Shown in pieces: positions 25,776 through 38,421 of a stretch of DNA of 64,000 bases. Positions within the stretch are counted from its first letter, which is position 1; every line of letters starts with the position of its first letter. A program made the translations under genes and the position numbers. The notes below the pieces were generated by a model. It saw nothing but the letters and a program-made list of their open reading frames with translations. It had not been told where the DNA came from and did not search any database. Source of the DNA: Fasciolopsis buskii (lineage: Eukaryota; Platyhelminthes; Trematoda; Plagiorchiida; Fasciolidae); contig LUCM01000765.1 in NCBI GenBank assembly GCA_008360955.1, positions 62,001 to 126,000 of the forward strand, given 5' to 3'.

Positions 25776-27070
25776 GGTTGTTTTCGGTGTAACTTATCCT
25801 CCCTCCAGCGCCCTATTAAGTGAAGTGAGAATACGGAATGACAAAAATGATTGCATCGAACCGTGCTTATTACAGTACATCTGGCGATGTCAAAATGGGA
25901 AGTAACGAGGAACGGACTACGGAAGGGTTTAATTTTAATTAGCAACAGTAAGTCCTACACTGTGCTTCATGACTATTCAGTAAATCACTCCTGCGCGGAC
26001 AGAGACCGTGAACTTTGGAGCAGAGGACATTCAGTGGAAACGAAAACCCTGGGGATGTGCGTTCAGTATGTCTTGTACCTAGTTACAGACAAATAAAGAC
26101 CTTTAACTGTCATTTAAACCGCAGTCTCCGTGCGTGACTATTTTTATACTGTTTGGGACAGAAATAATGACGCTCTTGGCCTCATGCACACGATGATTAC
26201 TTAAGTTGCGAGCAATTTTTGTTTTTAACTCACATTCTTCCATTTGTCGCGAGTCGTGTCCAACTGGAGCAGAGAATTGCCACATGCAAATCATTGTGCA
26301 AAAGTGTAGCATTTTGTGAATCTTAGTTCGAAATGCAAAATAATCACTTCCCTAATAACCAGTTATGCGAAAAATGGACTCCTTCTACCCTAGTACTCCT
26401 CCAAACGCCTCAATACATTAGGGGAGTGTATTTCTCATTCTTGGAGCTAGTTACTCCCAAGTGACCCTGTGTCTCACATACCCCCTACCGAGTAATTCCA
26501 AAGAAGTGACTTCTCAGTGATGTTTTCTACAAAGTGCGTGGTCAAAGAAGAGTACTCAGGCCCACCACTGGGTTGACTGATATTTAATAGACATTATGGG
26601 ATATAGGGCCAAACCCTGACTGCATACCAGCCACTGTTTTATGATTACAGACATATGTAACAGAAAAGTACACTGGGTTCCCAGTGTGTCCAGCTCCATC
26701 TAAATGGTGTGTGAACTGAGCCATCAGTCATGGATCTTCAGTAATTCCGAGCCCGACAGTGTTTGGTCCAAAACTCAAGTTGCGGTCCCCTTTACTTCAT
26801 TTTGGGCGCCCTGATCGCATACATCGCCTCGATGAACTAACAGTGGCGGGAAGTGGATGGTGGAGGATTCAGTGCAACGAAATTGAAATTAGAGCAGAGA
26901 GATTGATGGGTCGGAACCAATGAGTCTGGTCCCCCTTTTTGTTTCAGATTGGCATCAAACGGTCGAACATTATAGGAGAAGCCCAGATTCCACTTCATCC
27001 ATGGAGAGTTAAGTCAGACCTAAAGTTAATTACCTTATAAAAATGGAAGACTGGATTCAGTTGTACCTAC
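25776..27070. other. Unassigned non-coding stretch
   Basis: A segment near 26800-26930 (GGCGGGAAGTGGATGGTGGA and onward) has the look of degraded repeat DNA, but I cannot place it in a family. Confidence 0.3.
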
Positions 27071-27140
27071 ACAGCGAAGATGTCAGTCCCATTAGCGATG
27101 AAACGTTTGGTATCCAAGCGCCAAGCTCGGTAAACGGGAC
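27071..27140 (+). repeat. Small dispersed repeat, family C
   Basis: GAAGATGTCA, GCGATGAAACGTTTGG and CCAAGCGCCAAGCTCGG align with the other copies. Here CGTTTGG and CCAAGCG can form a 7-bp hairpin around a TAT loop. Confidence 0.55.
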
Positions 27141-28080
27141 TTTTAGATAACCACTGGGCTTTCTGGGTAAACAAAATGGTAATTGTACCACCTTGGGCAT
27201 TTACTGCAATTTATTGTTCTTCTGAAGTACTAGAAACTACCCGAGGCTCTGCAAACTGCACACTCCAAACAACCGGGATACCTGCCGGGGGACATCCTAA
27301 ACCTCTAGATTCGCGTAATTTGTTACGCTTGTCAATTTTTGTCAAAAAGGCTTTCATTTTTCAGATTATTCTTAATTTCAACTTCATCGGTTTTACCGGC
27401 ATTTTCTCCTAGGAGGTTGTTTTCTCCCACTGGCCGATTACTGTACTTTTGCATCAGAATCCAAGATCAGTACCTGTCGACGCGATACACAATACGTATA
27501 AGCTACATCGATCTGTTCAAATGACATTTATTTCCCCTGTTGGGTTGCGGACTGTTGGTTGATGTCATTGCTCACTTTTTGCTTTTCCCAATCGAAGTAG
27601 GGGAGAGCGTAGCTAGATTTTTTCGTGACCGTCAATGCGACCACGAGACGGGATCTGATGTAGTATCCACGTTTACTCCACATCCAGTTTTGTCACAATC
27701 AAGTCACGTCAGATACGGTCAGCCATCGAGGTTGTTATGAAAAAGTTTTAGAGGAACGGAGATTTTTGGGTATTCCAGTAAGTCTAATACTGACACATGG
27801 CTGTCTCGTAATAGACACCTAGTGTCAGGTTGCTTTGTCTTCTGTGCTTTCACAACTGCAGCAAACGGGTGCTACTTACTCATATCCATTGTTAAGTAAT
27901 ATCGTTTCCACTGAAAAACGAACGTGATATTCTACAAAAACGATTTTAAACACGATTTCTGTCAAGTTACAAGTCGTTTCTGGGCTTATGTGCTAACTTG
28001 TATGTCAGTGAAATAGCTTGCCGGTTGTGTCTTTATATGAATGTTAGCTTTCTAGGGTTGGGCTAGACTAACAACGATTA
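27141..28080. other. Unassigned non-coding stretch
   Basis: No feature recognised. Confidence 0.35.
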
Positions 28081-28087
28081 ATTTAGG

Positions 28088-28142
28088 CACCTGATGAAAG
28101 CCCACGCCTTCAGAGAGGCGAAAATAATGTGCATTATGTTCA
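28088..28142 (+). other. CTGATGA-hairpin-GAAA motif (hammerhead-like, weak)
   Basis: CTGATGA at 28091-28097 precedes the hairpin GCCTT/GAGGC (28106-28110 with 28115-28119). GAAA at 28120-28123 follows, and then an ATAAT/ATTAT palindrome. The linker before the hairpin is too long for a canonical hammerhead, and the base after stem III is not a clean NUH. Confidence 0.25.
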
Positions 28143-28780
28143 CCGTGGATGGCGTTTTCAGCGCCCAGTACTTTGAACTGGGTATGAAAACAAATAGTTG
28201 CAGAAACCGACAAACATTACCGACTTTCCTGTGGGCAAAAAAATGAGACTGTTTACACTAACTGCGTCCTATTACTTTACATTGGCAGGTAGCCACGAGG
28301 TAAGTGGTAATGACCTTAATTTCAAAGTATGTGCATTCGTGGTTCAGGCCTGAACAAACACAATAATCTCTCTCCAACTCTCATTCAATGCTTACAAAAA
28401 ATTAGGCCAAATATTTAAATTTTGATCGCTTAAACTAGGAGTAGTGAGAGAAGCTTGTTTCGGAATCACAAAGCGTAGTCTTCAGCTAATCTGATTGAGC
28501 TTATCACTAGTAGTTTGGTCAAATTACTCCTTCGCTTTGAGGTTGGCGAAATCTAAAGCACGATAGAATTTTATACCACCGGGACTTATGTGAATTAAAT
28601 TTTAGAAAATAATTAATTCTCACTTACTGCCTTGATAAATTTCCGGTTTGTCTGAAATAAACCAACGAACGTGAGGAATGTGTAAACTACAAATTCGAAA
28701 ATTCAACGAGGAATTCGTGTACTCAAAGACCATGTTGGCAAAGCACGATTGTGGAATAAGCAAGTGAATTTATTTTGTCT
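28143..28780. other. Unassigned non-coding stretch before the tetranucleotide array
   Basis: No feature recognised. Confidence 0.35.
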
Positions 28781-31700
28781 TACTGAATAACTGACTGACT
28801 GACTGACTTTGGTGATTGACTGACTGACTGACTGACCGAATGTTTGACTGAACGAATATGGAGGCGGACTGTTTTGCTATCTGAATAGCATTGTCGACTG
28901 ACTTCCTATTAACTTGCTCACCTCGACGACAGACTGGTTGGCTGACTTACTGAATCCGTGACTGGCAGACTGACTTTCAAAGTGACTGACTCGCTGAATG
29001 AATGAATCCGTTGACTGGCTGTTTTTGGTGACTGACTTTTTGAATGAATTACTGACAGTATGACTGTAAAACTGACAGTGACATCTGAATGAATGATTGA
29101 CTCAATCAGGAGCTAAATGAATCAATGACTGAATGATTGACCATCTGACCTTGATAACTGACTGACGGACTGACAGATTTAATGGCTGATTAACTAATCG
29201 AATGACTAAGCTTGTTGACTGGATGAAAGACTCACTAACTAACATCCGTGACGGACTGACTTTTTTGAACAACTCTCTTCGATGGCTGACTGATTTTACT
29301 AAATGAATGTCTTCTGTGATCATCTGACTGTCTTTGGTGACTGAATGACGGATTCACTGACTAGGTGAGTGACTGGGTAAATGAATATGGTAACTGAATG
29401 TTTTTGCTGACCGACTGATATTGGCAAAAAATATTTGAGTGGCTGACTTAATGGCAACTCATTCACTGACTGAATTAACTACTGGGTGACGGATTACCTG
29501 ATAAACTGATTCGACTAACTGACCCACTTACTCACTTACTTACTGACTGACTTTGGTGAATGACTAACTACGATGACAGACTGACTGTCTGATTTTGATA
29601 AATGACTGCTATTGATAGATGACTAGTTTTGGTGACTGAATGATTAACTTACTGACTGACTGAATCTGATGAGTGAATGTTTTTGCTGAATGACTGACGT
29701 TTACGGCCTACTTACTGGCCGATTCACCGTCTGACTGACTGACCTTCTTGAATGTATGAGTGGGTGACTGACTTAACGTTTGACTGAATGAATCTAGGGC
29801 TGACTGTTTTTTCTATCTGACTAGCATCGACGACTGATTTACTACTCGTTGGCTGACAGTGATGACAGACTGGTCGAGGGACTGACTGATCTTGCTGACT
29901 CACTGACTCACTGACTAACATTCATGAACGACACCCTCCCATGACTAACTGACTTTGGAGGATAACTGTCTTCGATAACTGACTGACAAACTGTGAACAA
30001 TAAATTCTTAATTCATTGAGTGACTGCGCAACTGAATGAATTAATCGGGTTACCGACAGATCTTGCTGACTACATGACTTTGTTGACGAATGGCTGAATG
30101 ATTGATGGACTGGCTGACATTGGTGATTGACTGACTAAGTGAATCGTTCATATCCGTGATTGACTGAGGTACTCACTGGCTCTTGTCCATGACCGACTGA
30201 TTGACCGATTGGCTCACTTCCGTGAGTAATTAACTGACAGACTGACTGGATGACTTTCTGACAGACTTATTGACTGACGGTCTGTCTTTGCTGAGTGACT
30301 GACTGATGTTCATGACTACCTGAACAATGGAATGACGGACCTTGTTGAATAACAGGCTGACTCAATGGCTCAATTCCGTGACTGAATGGCTGACTCAATG
30401 ACTTTGCTGGATGAATGTTTTGATTACTGACTGATGTACGTTGCTCAGTAAATGAGTGACTGATTTACTGATGAATCACTGACTGGGTGAATGGGTAACG
30501 CACTTGATAACCGACTAATCAACTGGATGACTGAATGACTGGCTGACTGAATGACATTCATGAATGAATGACCGAATTGCTGACAACGATGGTGGACTAA
30601 CTGACTCGCTCGCAAACGTCCGTAACTGAATGACTGAATGACTGAATCACTCGCTGGCGTTCGTAAGTGACTGAGTGACTAATTGACAGAATTACTGGCA
30701 TTTCACGTATTGACTAACAGACTGACCCACTTACAGAATGTATTAATGACTAACTGCGAGTCTGACTGACTTCGGTGTGGGAGTGCCTGACTCGCTGATT
30801 GATTCATTCATTCAGAATGAATGAATGAATGAATGAATGAATGAATGAATGAATGAATGGATAAATGACCGAAAGAATAACCTTGGGGAATGACTGTCTC
30901 ACTCACTCGCTCAATTCCGTGATGGACTTACTGACTCATTGGCTCACTTCCGTAACCGAGTGATCGACTGACTCACTCACTCACTCAATGATGATTTCCT
31001 GATTGAGTGCCTTTCAAGACTGACAAGCTGGTTGACTTCGGTGAGTGCCTGACCGACGAATTTATTTTTGTGCCCCACTCTCTACGGTGACCGTCTGACT
31101 GTAATTGGTGAATGACTGACTGACCGACTTACTGATTGGCCAAATGACCGACCGACTGACTTCGGCGAGTGACTGAGCGAGAGAACAAAGGATCGTTCGG
31201 ATGTACTGACATCCTCACTGGGTAATAATCGTTACTGACAGACTGTCTGGCTGACTTCCGTGACTAGCTGACTGTCTCCCTGGTTTACTTCTGTGGCTGA
31301 CTGACTAGCCGACTGCTTTGTGAACTGACTGGTTGGCTGTCTAACTGAAGGTGACTGACTAACTTCCACTGATGTCTTATCGACTGACGGAATGTAAGAC
31401 TGGCCCTGATATTTGACTGGCTATCTGTTTGAGATCAGTGGCCGACTGACGACGACTCACTATCTGACTGAGTGACAACTCATTTGCTGACCGACTTTGT
31501 TCAATTTCTGGCTTCGATGACTAGCGGGCTCACTTTGTTGACCCACCTACAGACCGATCGACTGAATGAATGAATGACTTAACTAATCCCTGAGTTATAT
31601 GATTGGCTGACTCTCTGGCTAGGTGACACCCGTGGCTAAGCGACTGACTCACTGGTCGATATTCGTACTGGACTCTGACTGAATCCCTGAATGATTCTCT

Positions 31701-31878
31701 GACTGAGTGAATCTGTTCTCTGTCTGATTTGGTGACTGGCTGACCTTGGTGAATGACGGTCTTGGATTAATGACTGACTGATTGATTGACTTGCTAACGA
31801 CTGGCTTGCCGACTTTGTGACTGACTAAATAATCTTGATCATTGACTGTCTGACTGACTAACTTTGGTAGCTGATTGG
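28781..31878. repeat. 3.1-kb degenerate TGAC/TGAA tetranucleotide array
   Basis: Almost the entire stretch can be read as CTGA, TGAC and TGAA tetramers with substitutions. Recurrent spacer words interrupt it. TTTGGTGA occurs at 28808, 29024, 29333, 29552 and 29628, and TTCCGTGA at 30218, 30374, 30915 and 31256. This suggests higher-order units in addition to simple slippage. Ser/Gln/Val-rich frames on the minus strand are by-products of the AGTC repeat. Confidence 0.9.
30797..30860. repeat. Pure (GAAT)n run with inverted start
   Basis: A GATTCATTCATTCA segment is immediately followed by eleven or so uninterrupted GAAT/ATGA units. The junction can form a perfect hairpin. This is the only long homogeneous run in the surrounding degenerate array. 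Confidence 0.85.
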
Positions 31879-34800
31879 ATAGTCTTAGTGAACCCATTTC
31901 CAATATAATTTGCAAATTATTTTGCCTTTATCGTCATTATTGTGACGCTAGACTAACCGTATATTGAATACTATTTTTCATGTCCTGCTACAAGGTTTTC
32001 TGGGCTTCCGGTCCTAGTTAGGCTAGGATAGGTTTTTTAGACATCAACTTTAAATTGCCTGATACAGTCAATTTCTTTGGATCTTCAAGCATATAGACCC
32101 GTAGGCTTTCTGGGCATGAATGAAAAAGCCATACGTTGGTTCTTTCAAAGTGTGGTTTATTGTATCGCATATTATTGTAAACTTTTACCTTAGGATTGCA
32201 ATGACAGAAGAGCTGTTCCAGACAAGTTATTTCTTGACTTATTTGGGTTTTACTACAAGAATCAGGATATCCTATCTTCAATATTATTAGCTTTGCGCGC
32301 CTGAAAACCACTGGCTAACTAAAGAATGCATGAAATATATCAGCCATGATTTAAGAAACACCAGCGACTCGTTCACCATAGTCAACTGTTGTACTCAGTG
32401 TCGGTGAGCCAAATGCATGTTCAAGCAAACACATATGAAACACGTGCCAGTGGATGGTGATCGATATCTGTTCCTATCTGTTTTACGCAATCCTGACCCT
32501 GACTGTTATTTCTCAGTATCCTCAAACCAGACAATGACCGTAGACAGATTCCAGTTGGTTTTCTCTTTCACTAAGGTGCACTCATAAACAATTTGACGCT
32601 TGCTGTGCTGGTTCTGTTTGTTTAGGTGTCAGGTAGGATGCAACAGTGCGCGACTCCTTCGAAGGTTCCCACGGTACCCGTTTCGTTAGCCCCAATCAAA
32701 TGCTTCCCACTAAGTCAGGTCTTCTCATCGGGATTGACTGCTTCGCGTTCAGTTTTCCGTGTATATATCGCAATTACTTGCGAGTAGTGTATGGGCTGAC
32801 ATTTTTGCTTCACTGGCTGCCCTTTGAACCTCACTATAAATTCGCAAACTTCAGATCATCCAGTCAACCTTGCAACTGAGTGCGATGAGGAACATGTACC
32901 ACTGATGAGTACCAGTGGGAACAAGGCTCGTGTCGGTTTTTTTCCGAGCGCACAGTTAAGCGAATAACCAGTGGTTTGTGCGTTCAGAGTGAAATCCGAA
33001 AGGTAGACAGTTAAGCGAAAATAAGGTGATTTTCCCTTCAGTAGTACGGATGGATGGACAAGATTTTCACGGAAGCACATTACCGGTTTCTTGGTTATTG
33101 CGGCTTTTCAGCAACGCGTACCCGTTACTCCACTGTCCAAGTATCCCCATAGGTGTGCACTTCTCACCAGAATCTCATTGAATCCCTAGAAGTTTGAATG
33201 GACGTCAAGTCCACATAAGAATCACATGTTCTTCTGCTGAAGACTCGCCTTGCCTGACCGACAAAAATCCTCTGGTGAATCACCATGCGATTCTTACATT
33301 AATTTTATTATCCATTCACGCTCCTAAAAATCCGAATGAGTTCCTAGTGAGAAACAACGTGATTTTCTCAATTTGAACCGCTACCTTGGCGAGTTTGTCC
33401 GATTGCTTTTTCATTCCGTTCGAGTCTCGAAAATCGATATTAAAATTCGTGAAATGTGAATCGGGCCTTTTGGTTTTAACCACGACCGACCCATCTCACT
33501 TCACCTCGTATTCTCAAACTCAGGTCTGGCGACAACGATTTCTAACGTTTTCTGTCAAACTGGGTAAAACCATCGAATCTCAAAAGTTTTTCCCAACTTC
33601 AGTGATATGATAGACGAAGTGACATCATTTGTGTTCACGGAAAAAATGTTTGAAATGAGCTATTGATTAGGTTTGTTATTTGCAAAAGAAGATTACAATA
33701 AATTTCGTTGAAATTTGTTCCAGACCGAGCCGATGAGTACATATGGGCATCTCTTTTAATAGCATCACTACATCAAGGCATCGCAAAATGCCAGTTACCG
33801 TTTGGTGGGATATGAACAGGTTACCTGAGACGTGATTCAAACATTACCCAGTGACACAACATGAGAGAGTTATTGCGGATTAGGAAAGTAAACACAATGC
33901 CATTATCTCATCGGGACAGAGTCGGCTGATGTTTACAGGTTCGCAAACAAGCATGGAAGGGTAAGGTTTGAAAAGTGAAAGACGAAAAGATGTTTCTGAT
34001 CACTCAGCTGAGGCTATTTGTTACGATCAGGTAATTCGACTTCTATCCAGAATGGTTTATCGAAACAAAAGATCCGTTTCGCCCCATCAAAACTTCATAG
34101 GAATTTTACGATATTTGTCAGTTATATAATTTAGTGGCTGGATCAGAATGCTAAGTATAAATGACTTCGTCATGAAAATTTTTCTTCCGCCTAAACCAGG
34201 ATAAAGTACTGGGGAGATTTGACTCATTGGTTGCTCAACAATTCTTGCACATTCGAAATGAAAAAAACCATTTCACTTAGTAGTTCTTCATATTTCAACG
34301 GAATAAATCTTTGTTTCTATTGTCACCAACGAAGTTGGTGCCGTGAACTCACATATAGTCTTCACCTGCAAACTATCTAAAAAATCGATTGATTTATGTT
34401 AAAAGTAGGAAGCAAATTTTCATAATCGCTGTGAAACATTCGATTGTCGATTTCCGTGACATTTTAAACAAATAATACAGTTTAGCATCTGTCTTATACC
34501 AATGACGCAAAAAATGCACTTTTATTGTTCTTACCTTGCGCGAACATCTTTGGACGATCTACAGCCGTATCATTTCAAATGGAAAAATGTTGTAAATGAT
34601 TACACCAGGCTTCTAAGATTGCCTGACATTGGCATAAACGCCTGGTTCTTAGTAGCGATTTACTTCAGAAAACGAGAATGGACAAATTACGCTAATGGCA
34701 GCAAGACAACAAGTTAAATTTTGGGCTATAAAATTCGGCAGATGAAACAACTGATCAATCACAACCGCGATTTTTTTTCATTGTTATGTAATAAATACGC

Positions 34801-37251
34801 CTTTGTAGTTCCATGCAACTTGCGGCTATTCTGACGCATTTTTAGTTTCGCTTGGCTCAGATACACTAATAGGCCCGATGTTGTCTCTCGACAGCCTGAT
34901 CGCATTGTTTTTTCAGTGGCATGTGATAATTTTGTTTCCGTCGTGTTCTGCCGTATCTCCACAATACAGCGTCAATAGAAATCTGAACTTAGATGAAATC
35001 AATAGGACTTTATGTGACCAGACCATTCTTCTGTGAAGTACAAGCTGATGCTCAAATGAATTTTCCAATCCTTTATTCACGGTTCAGTCTGATTTCATCA
35101 TTTCTGGATGATGAACGATGAACGTGATCTGGTTCTTAATTACATTGCTTCACTACTTTCCTTCTGATTGACTGTCTTGACATGATCAGATGTAGTCTGA
35201 TAAACATTTTTCGGGAGATGAGAACACTTTCCAGGACGAGGGAACAGCAAAACGAGAACATCGATCATTTAATGGCATTGTCGGTTCATTTGATTTCAAA
35301 CCTTAGGCGTTTTAAGTAAGACGACGCTATCTTGCCTAATTGAAAAATCAGAAGAGTAGAAAGTTTATGTTTTTACCTCCTATGAATGTTGTGCCTGAGT
35401 ATGTAGGGCAGAATACGACGAGGCTGCTTGTCTATTATTCAGACGCCTACTAGCACGCGGGCTGGTCCATTAAGCTAGACGGAATGTGAGTCCATGATGA
35501 CTGAAAAATGACCAATGGAATCTCAACAAATAAGTGCGACAGAGAAGTTAACAGCACTGGAACTAACTACGGATTCATGCTATTCAAACCAACTAATACG
35601 GTTACCCGAAATCAACTTAGTAAAATGGAATGTAAAATGCTTCACTAAGGTAATAACTGCACGATGGATGACATATCTATCCCAGGCACGAGGATAACTG
35701 CCTCCGAATCTCATCTTTCTAGTCGACAGAGGTTTTTTCCTCACATAAATGGAACGTCTTTGAAATCCGGAAAACACAATCCATCGGAAGGGCCCATGTT
35801 TTCAGTGACCACTTATTCTGATGAGTGACAAGCATCTGGAACCAAAAATCGTACTTATTCAACAACTCTGTAGTTCCCATAGGTGTGCTAATCACAGACA
35901 TATCTATTCCCATTCAGCACCATTTTCTATATGATTCGAAACTGTGTCAAAAACTGTCCGGAAATACCATTCAGCCGACCTCTTGAGATCTCGTGTGAAA
36001 GGTAATCCAACTTATACTGGCGCATTGGTGCTTACTTAGTGTAAAGTGCACTGGTTGCCAATGTATTTCTCTACAATCTGCGAGCCGATTACTCTTAAGA
36101 AGTCTTTTGAAATAGAGACATGTTCTTCCTCAATCCCTACTATCTTCGACATAAGTAGGAATAATTAGGCATAATTCCGAAAACCTGGGAAATGGTACAG
36201 CCTCATATCTGATACTTGCTCATAGTTTGGGTGACGTTTCTCCGATATTTTTCACAAGAAATGGCTCGACAACCTTCATTTCTGTGTTGCAAGTACGTAA
36301 TGATGGTATTCTGTAGAGTAAACTGAGCGGTCAGAACTTTAAAACAATACTTACCAGCCGAACGTTGATCTAAAAAACCTGGTTTAAAATGATAGAAATA
36401 ATCGCTGATCACATTCAGTAAAATGATTTGTTACACATTAAACAGCATGAACCCACCTTTGGGATATTTGGGAATTGCACCTTGCAACTGCTACTGTTTC
36501 CATTGTTGTGTGTGATGAATGCTTTGGTGTCAACAATATACTTTTTCTTTTGGCATGTTTCATGCTTTAGTTTAATGGAAGCAGCTTAACTTAGAGACAC
36601 TAGGAATCAATACTCGTAGAAGGCAGGGGAGCTGGGAACAGTAGCGTTGATACTTTGGGTGGGTCAGAACCACATTTTTCCTTCCTAGGTAAGGTTTTCA
36701 TTAGGAATCGATATCTCTCCTTACCCCCTTAAACCTCAGGACTGTTAGAAGCCAACGGACAGCAAGACTACAAAGTTCAGAGACAATTGTCTTATAAAAT
36801 AGTTTCGTAGCTAGCTGGTGGCAAAACAAATCATTGTAATTCAGTAAATTCTGATTCAAACCGGCAGACCTTGTAGCGGTTGAGGCACAGTTTTCAGTAT
36901 CATCGTTGTACGACAAACAACTGCTTTTTATTTAGAAATCAGTTTTCCGTTTTACGAAAGACATGAATGGATCTCAAAAAGGGGCATTATTTAGGTTTGC
37001 AAAAATTGTCACTTACTGCTACATTTTGACGCTGCAGAAAACGTGAAATTAATAGAATACTCAGTGTGGTCGTGAAAGTGGAGAGGCAATTTTTCAATGA
37101 TTTAGAATATTGGTGTATTTTACACCTCATATTGGCAGATTTAAAACGTGTATCAGTAATGAGCTTGAAGACAGCAAAAGCTTCAGAACCAGTCGAGCTG
37201 ACATCATAAGTGCGTAGGCAAAGACGTCTCTTTTCGTTAATATTGATAGTG
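31879..37251. other. Unassigned non-coding stretch
   Basis: A 97-codon frame at 32018-32311 (-) and several of 60-75 codons exist, without recognisable motifs or supporting splice sites. No transposon was recognised. Confidence 0.35.
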
Positions 37252-37378
37252 CATGTTAGTAGTAGCAGATTGAATGAATTGATGAAATAATTCACCATGT
37301 GATATGATCGCTCAACTGACGATAAATAAACGATGGAAGCACCAGTGTACAGCTGTTCAATCTTTGTCACCCATGATG
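37252..37378 (+). repeat. Left arm of a fold-back element
   Basis: It runs from TTAGTAGTAGCAGATTGAAT through TGAAATAATTCACCATGTG, GACGATAAATAAACGATGG and GAAGCACCAGTGTACAGC to CACCCATGATGA. It shares the extra ACCAGTG bases and the AAATAAACG variant with the copy at 38.04 kb, so these two are closest relatives. Core and right arm are absent. Confidence 0.75.
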
Positions 37379-38022
37379 ACATTTGCGTTCCAATTTCTAT
37401 GCTTTCCCCCTATTCATTTCTCTTCCCTTTCTTTATCGTCTTGTTTCATTTTCCTTCTGATTGATTTAAACTTTTCGCTGATATATTATTCGCCATGTTC
37501 GCTGTTCTACCTGATTTTTATCTGCTTCCTATCTTTTCGCTTCCGTGCATTGTGTACAGGGGGCTTTCACACAATTGTCAGGATCAATGCCAATGCCTGA
37601 TGCCTACCAGTGCGTCAACTGATTTTTCGTGGTCATTCTGATTTCAAGCCACTAATGTGTGGTAAGAAAATCATTCAATTCTATGCTCACCGGCATCTAT
37701 GGCGAAGGGATGTACTGATCGCCTATGATGTTTAGCCGACCGGGATAGTTTAGGAAGTGAACAATCAGTGAGCGTTTCTCAGTGGGTTACGTGATTCTCG
37801 AATCTTCCTACTGTCTAGTGGGTTAAACTAGTTGATCAGATGTTTGGGTCAAAGTCCGCTAAGTTAGCCCTTTATTTCGGTCTGAGAAAACGGGAAGTAT
37901 TGAGCCCACAGAGGGACCATGGATCCCGGTGGATTACCGATGATGTGAAAAATTTCTGGAGGAATTTGTACATAAGTTCGTTTCTCTGTTCCCCTTCGCC
38001 ATGGTTCTACTGGCATTTAGTT

Positions 38023-38023
38023 N
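38023..38023. other. Single ambiguous base (N)
   Basis: This is the only N in the window. The next base starts a segment that recurs 398 bp downstream. Confidence 0.98.
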
Positions 38024-38421
38024 GATTACTTGGTACATGTTAGTAGTAGCAGATTGAATGATTTGATGAAATAATTCACCATGTGATATGATCGCTCAAC
38101 TGACGATAAATAAACGATGGAAGCACCAGTGTACAGCTGTTTCATCCTTCTTACCCATGATGAGCAGTGCATATCGACCGTGTCCGAACTGGCACGCGAA
38201 CTCGCCACGAACGATTCTGAGTCGAACGCCTTAGCCATTACGCTACCGGACAGGCTGTGAACGGTTTGTTCAACTTCACCACATGACCACGTTGCACCTA
38301 TCCGTGACTGATTTGCACGGTTACTGTCCCCCAGCTCACACCAATCGACCCCCACTCCTAGATCACTTGTGTGCACGTAGCCTAAGTACGACGAACGCTT
38401 TGGATATGACTGACACAGCTT
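38024..38421 (-). repeat. Fold-back unit, first of a tandem pair, tRNA-like core on minus strand
   Basis: GATTACTTGGTACATGTTAG leads into the left arm (38035-38170). The tRNA-like core follows in minus orientation (38170-38260). Read on the minus strand it has TGTCCGG and CGGACA acceptor halves, TAGCGTAATGGCTAAGGCG and GACTCAGAATCG, with GAGTTCGCGTGCC as a box B-like segment. Here the core lies immediately inside the left arm and no right arm follows. The rest up to 38421 is unique sequence. Confidence 0.75.

Noticed and set aside
28781..31878. CRISPR-like array
   Set aside because: The repeat period is four bases with substitutions. There are no conserved repeats separated by unique spacers and no cas genes.
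29102..31915. Ser/Gln/Val-rich frames on the minus strand
   Set aside because: Translation of the AGTC tetranucleotide array. The repeat avoids stops on that strand.
36987..37382. 131-codon open frame on the minus strand
   Set aside because: Its N-terminal third is fold-back arm sequence and the rest has no motif.
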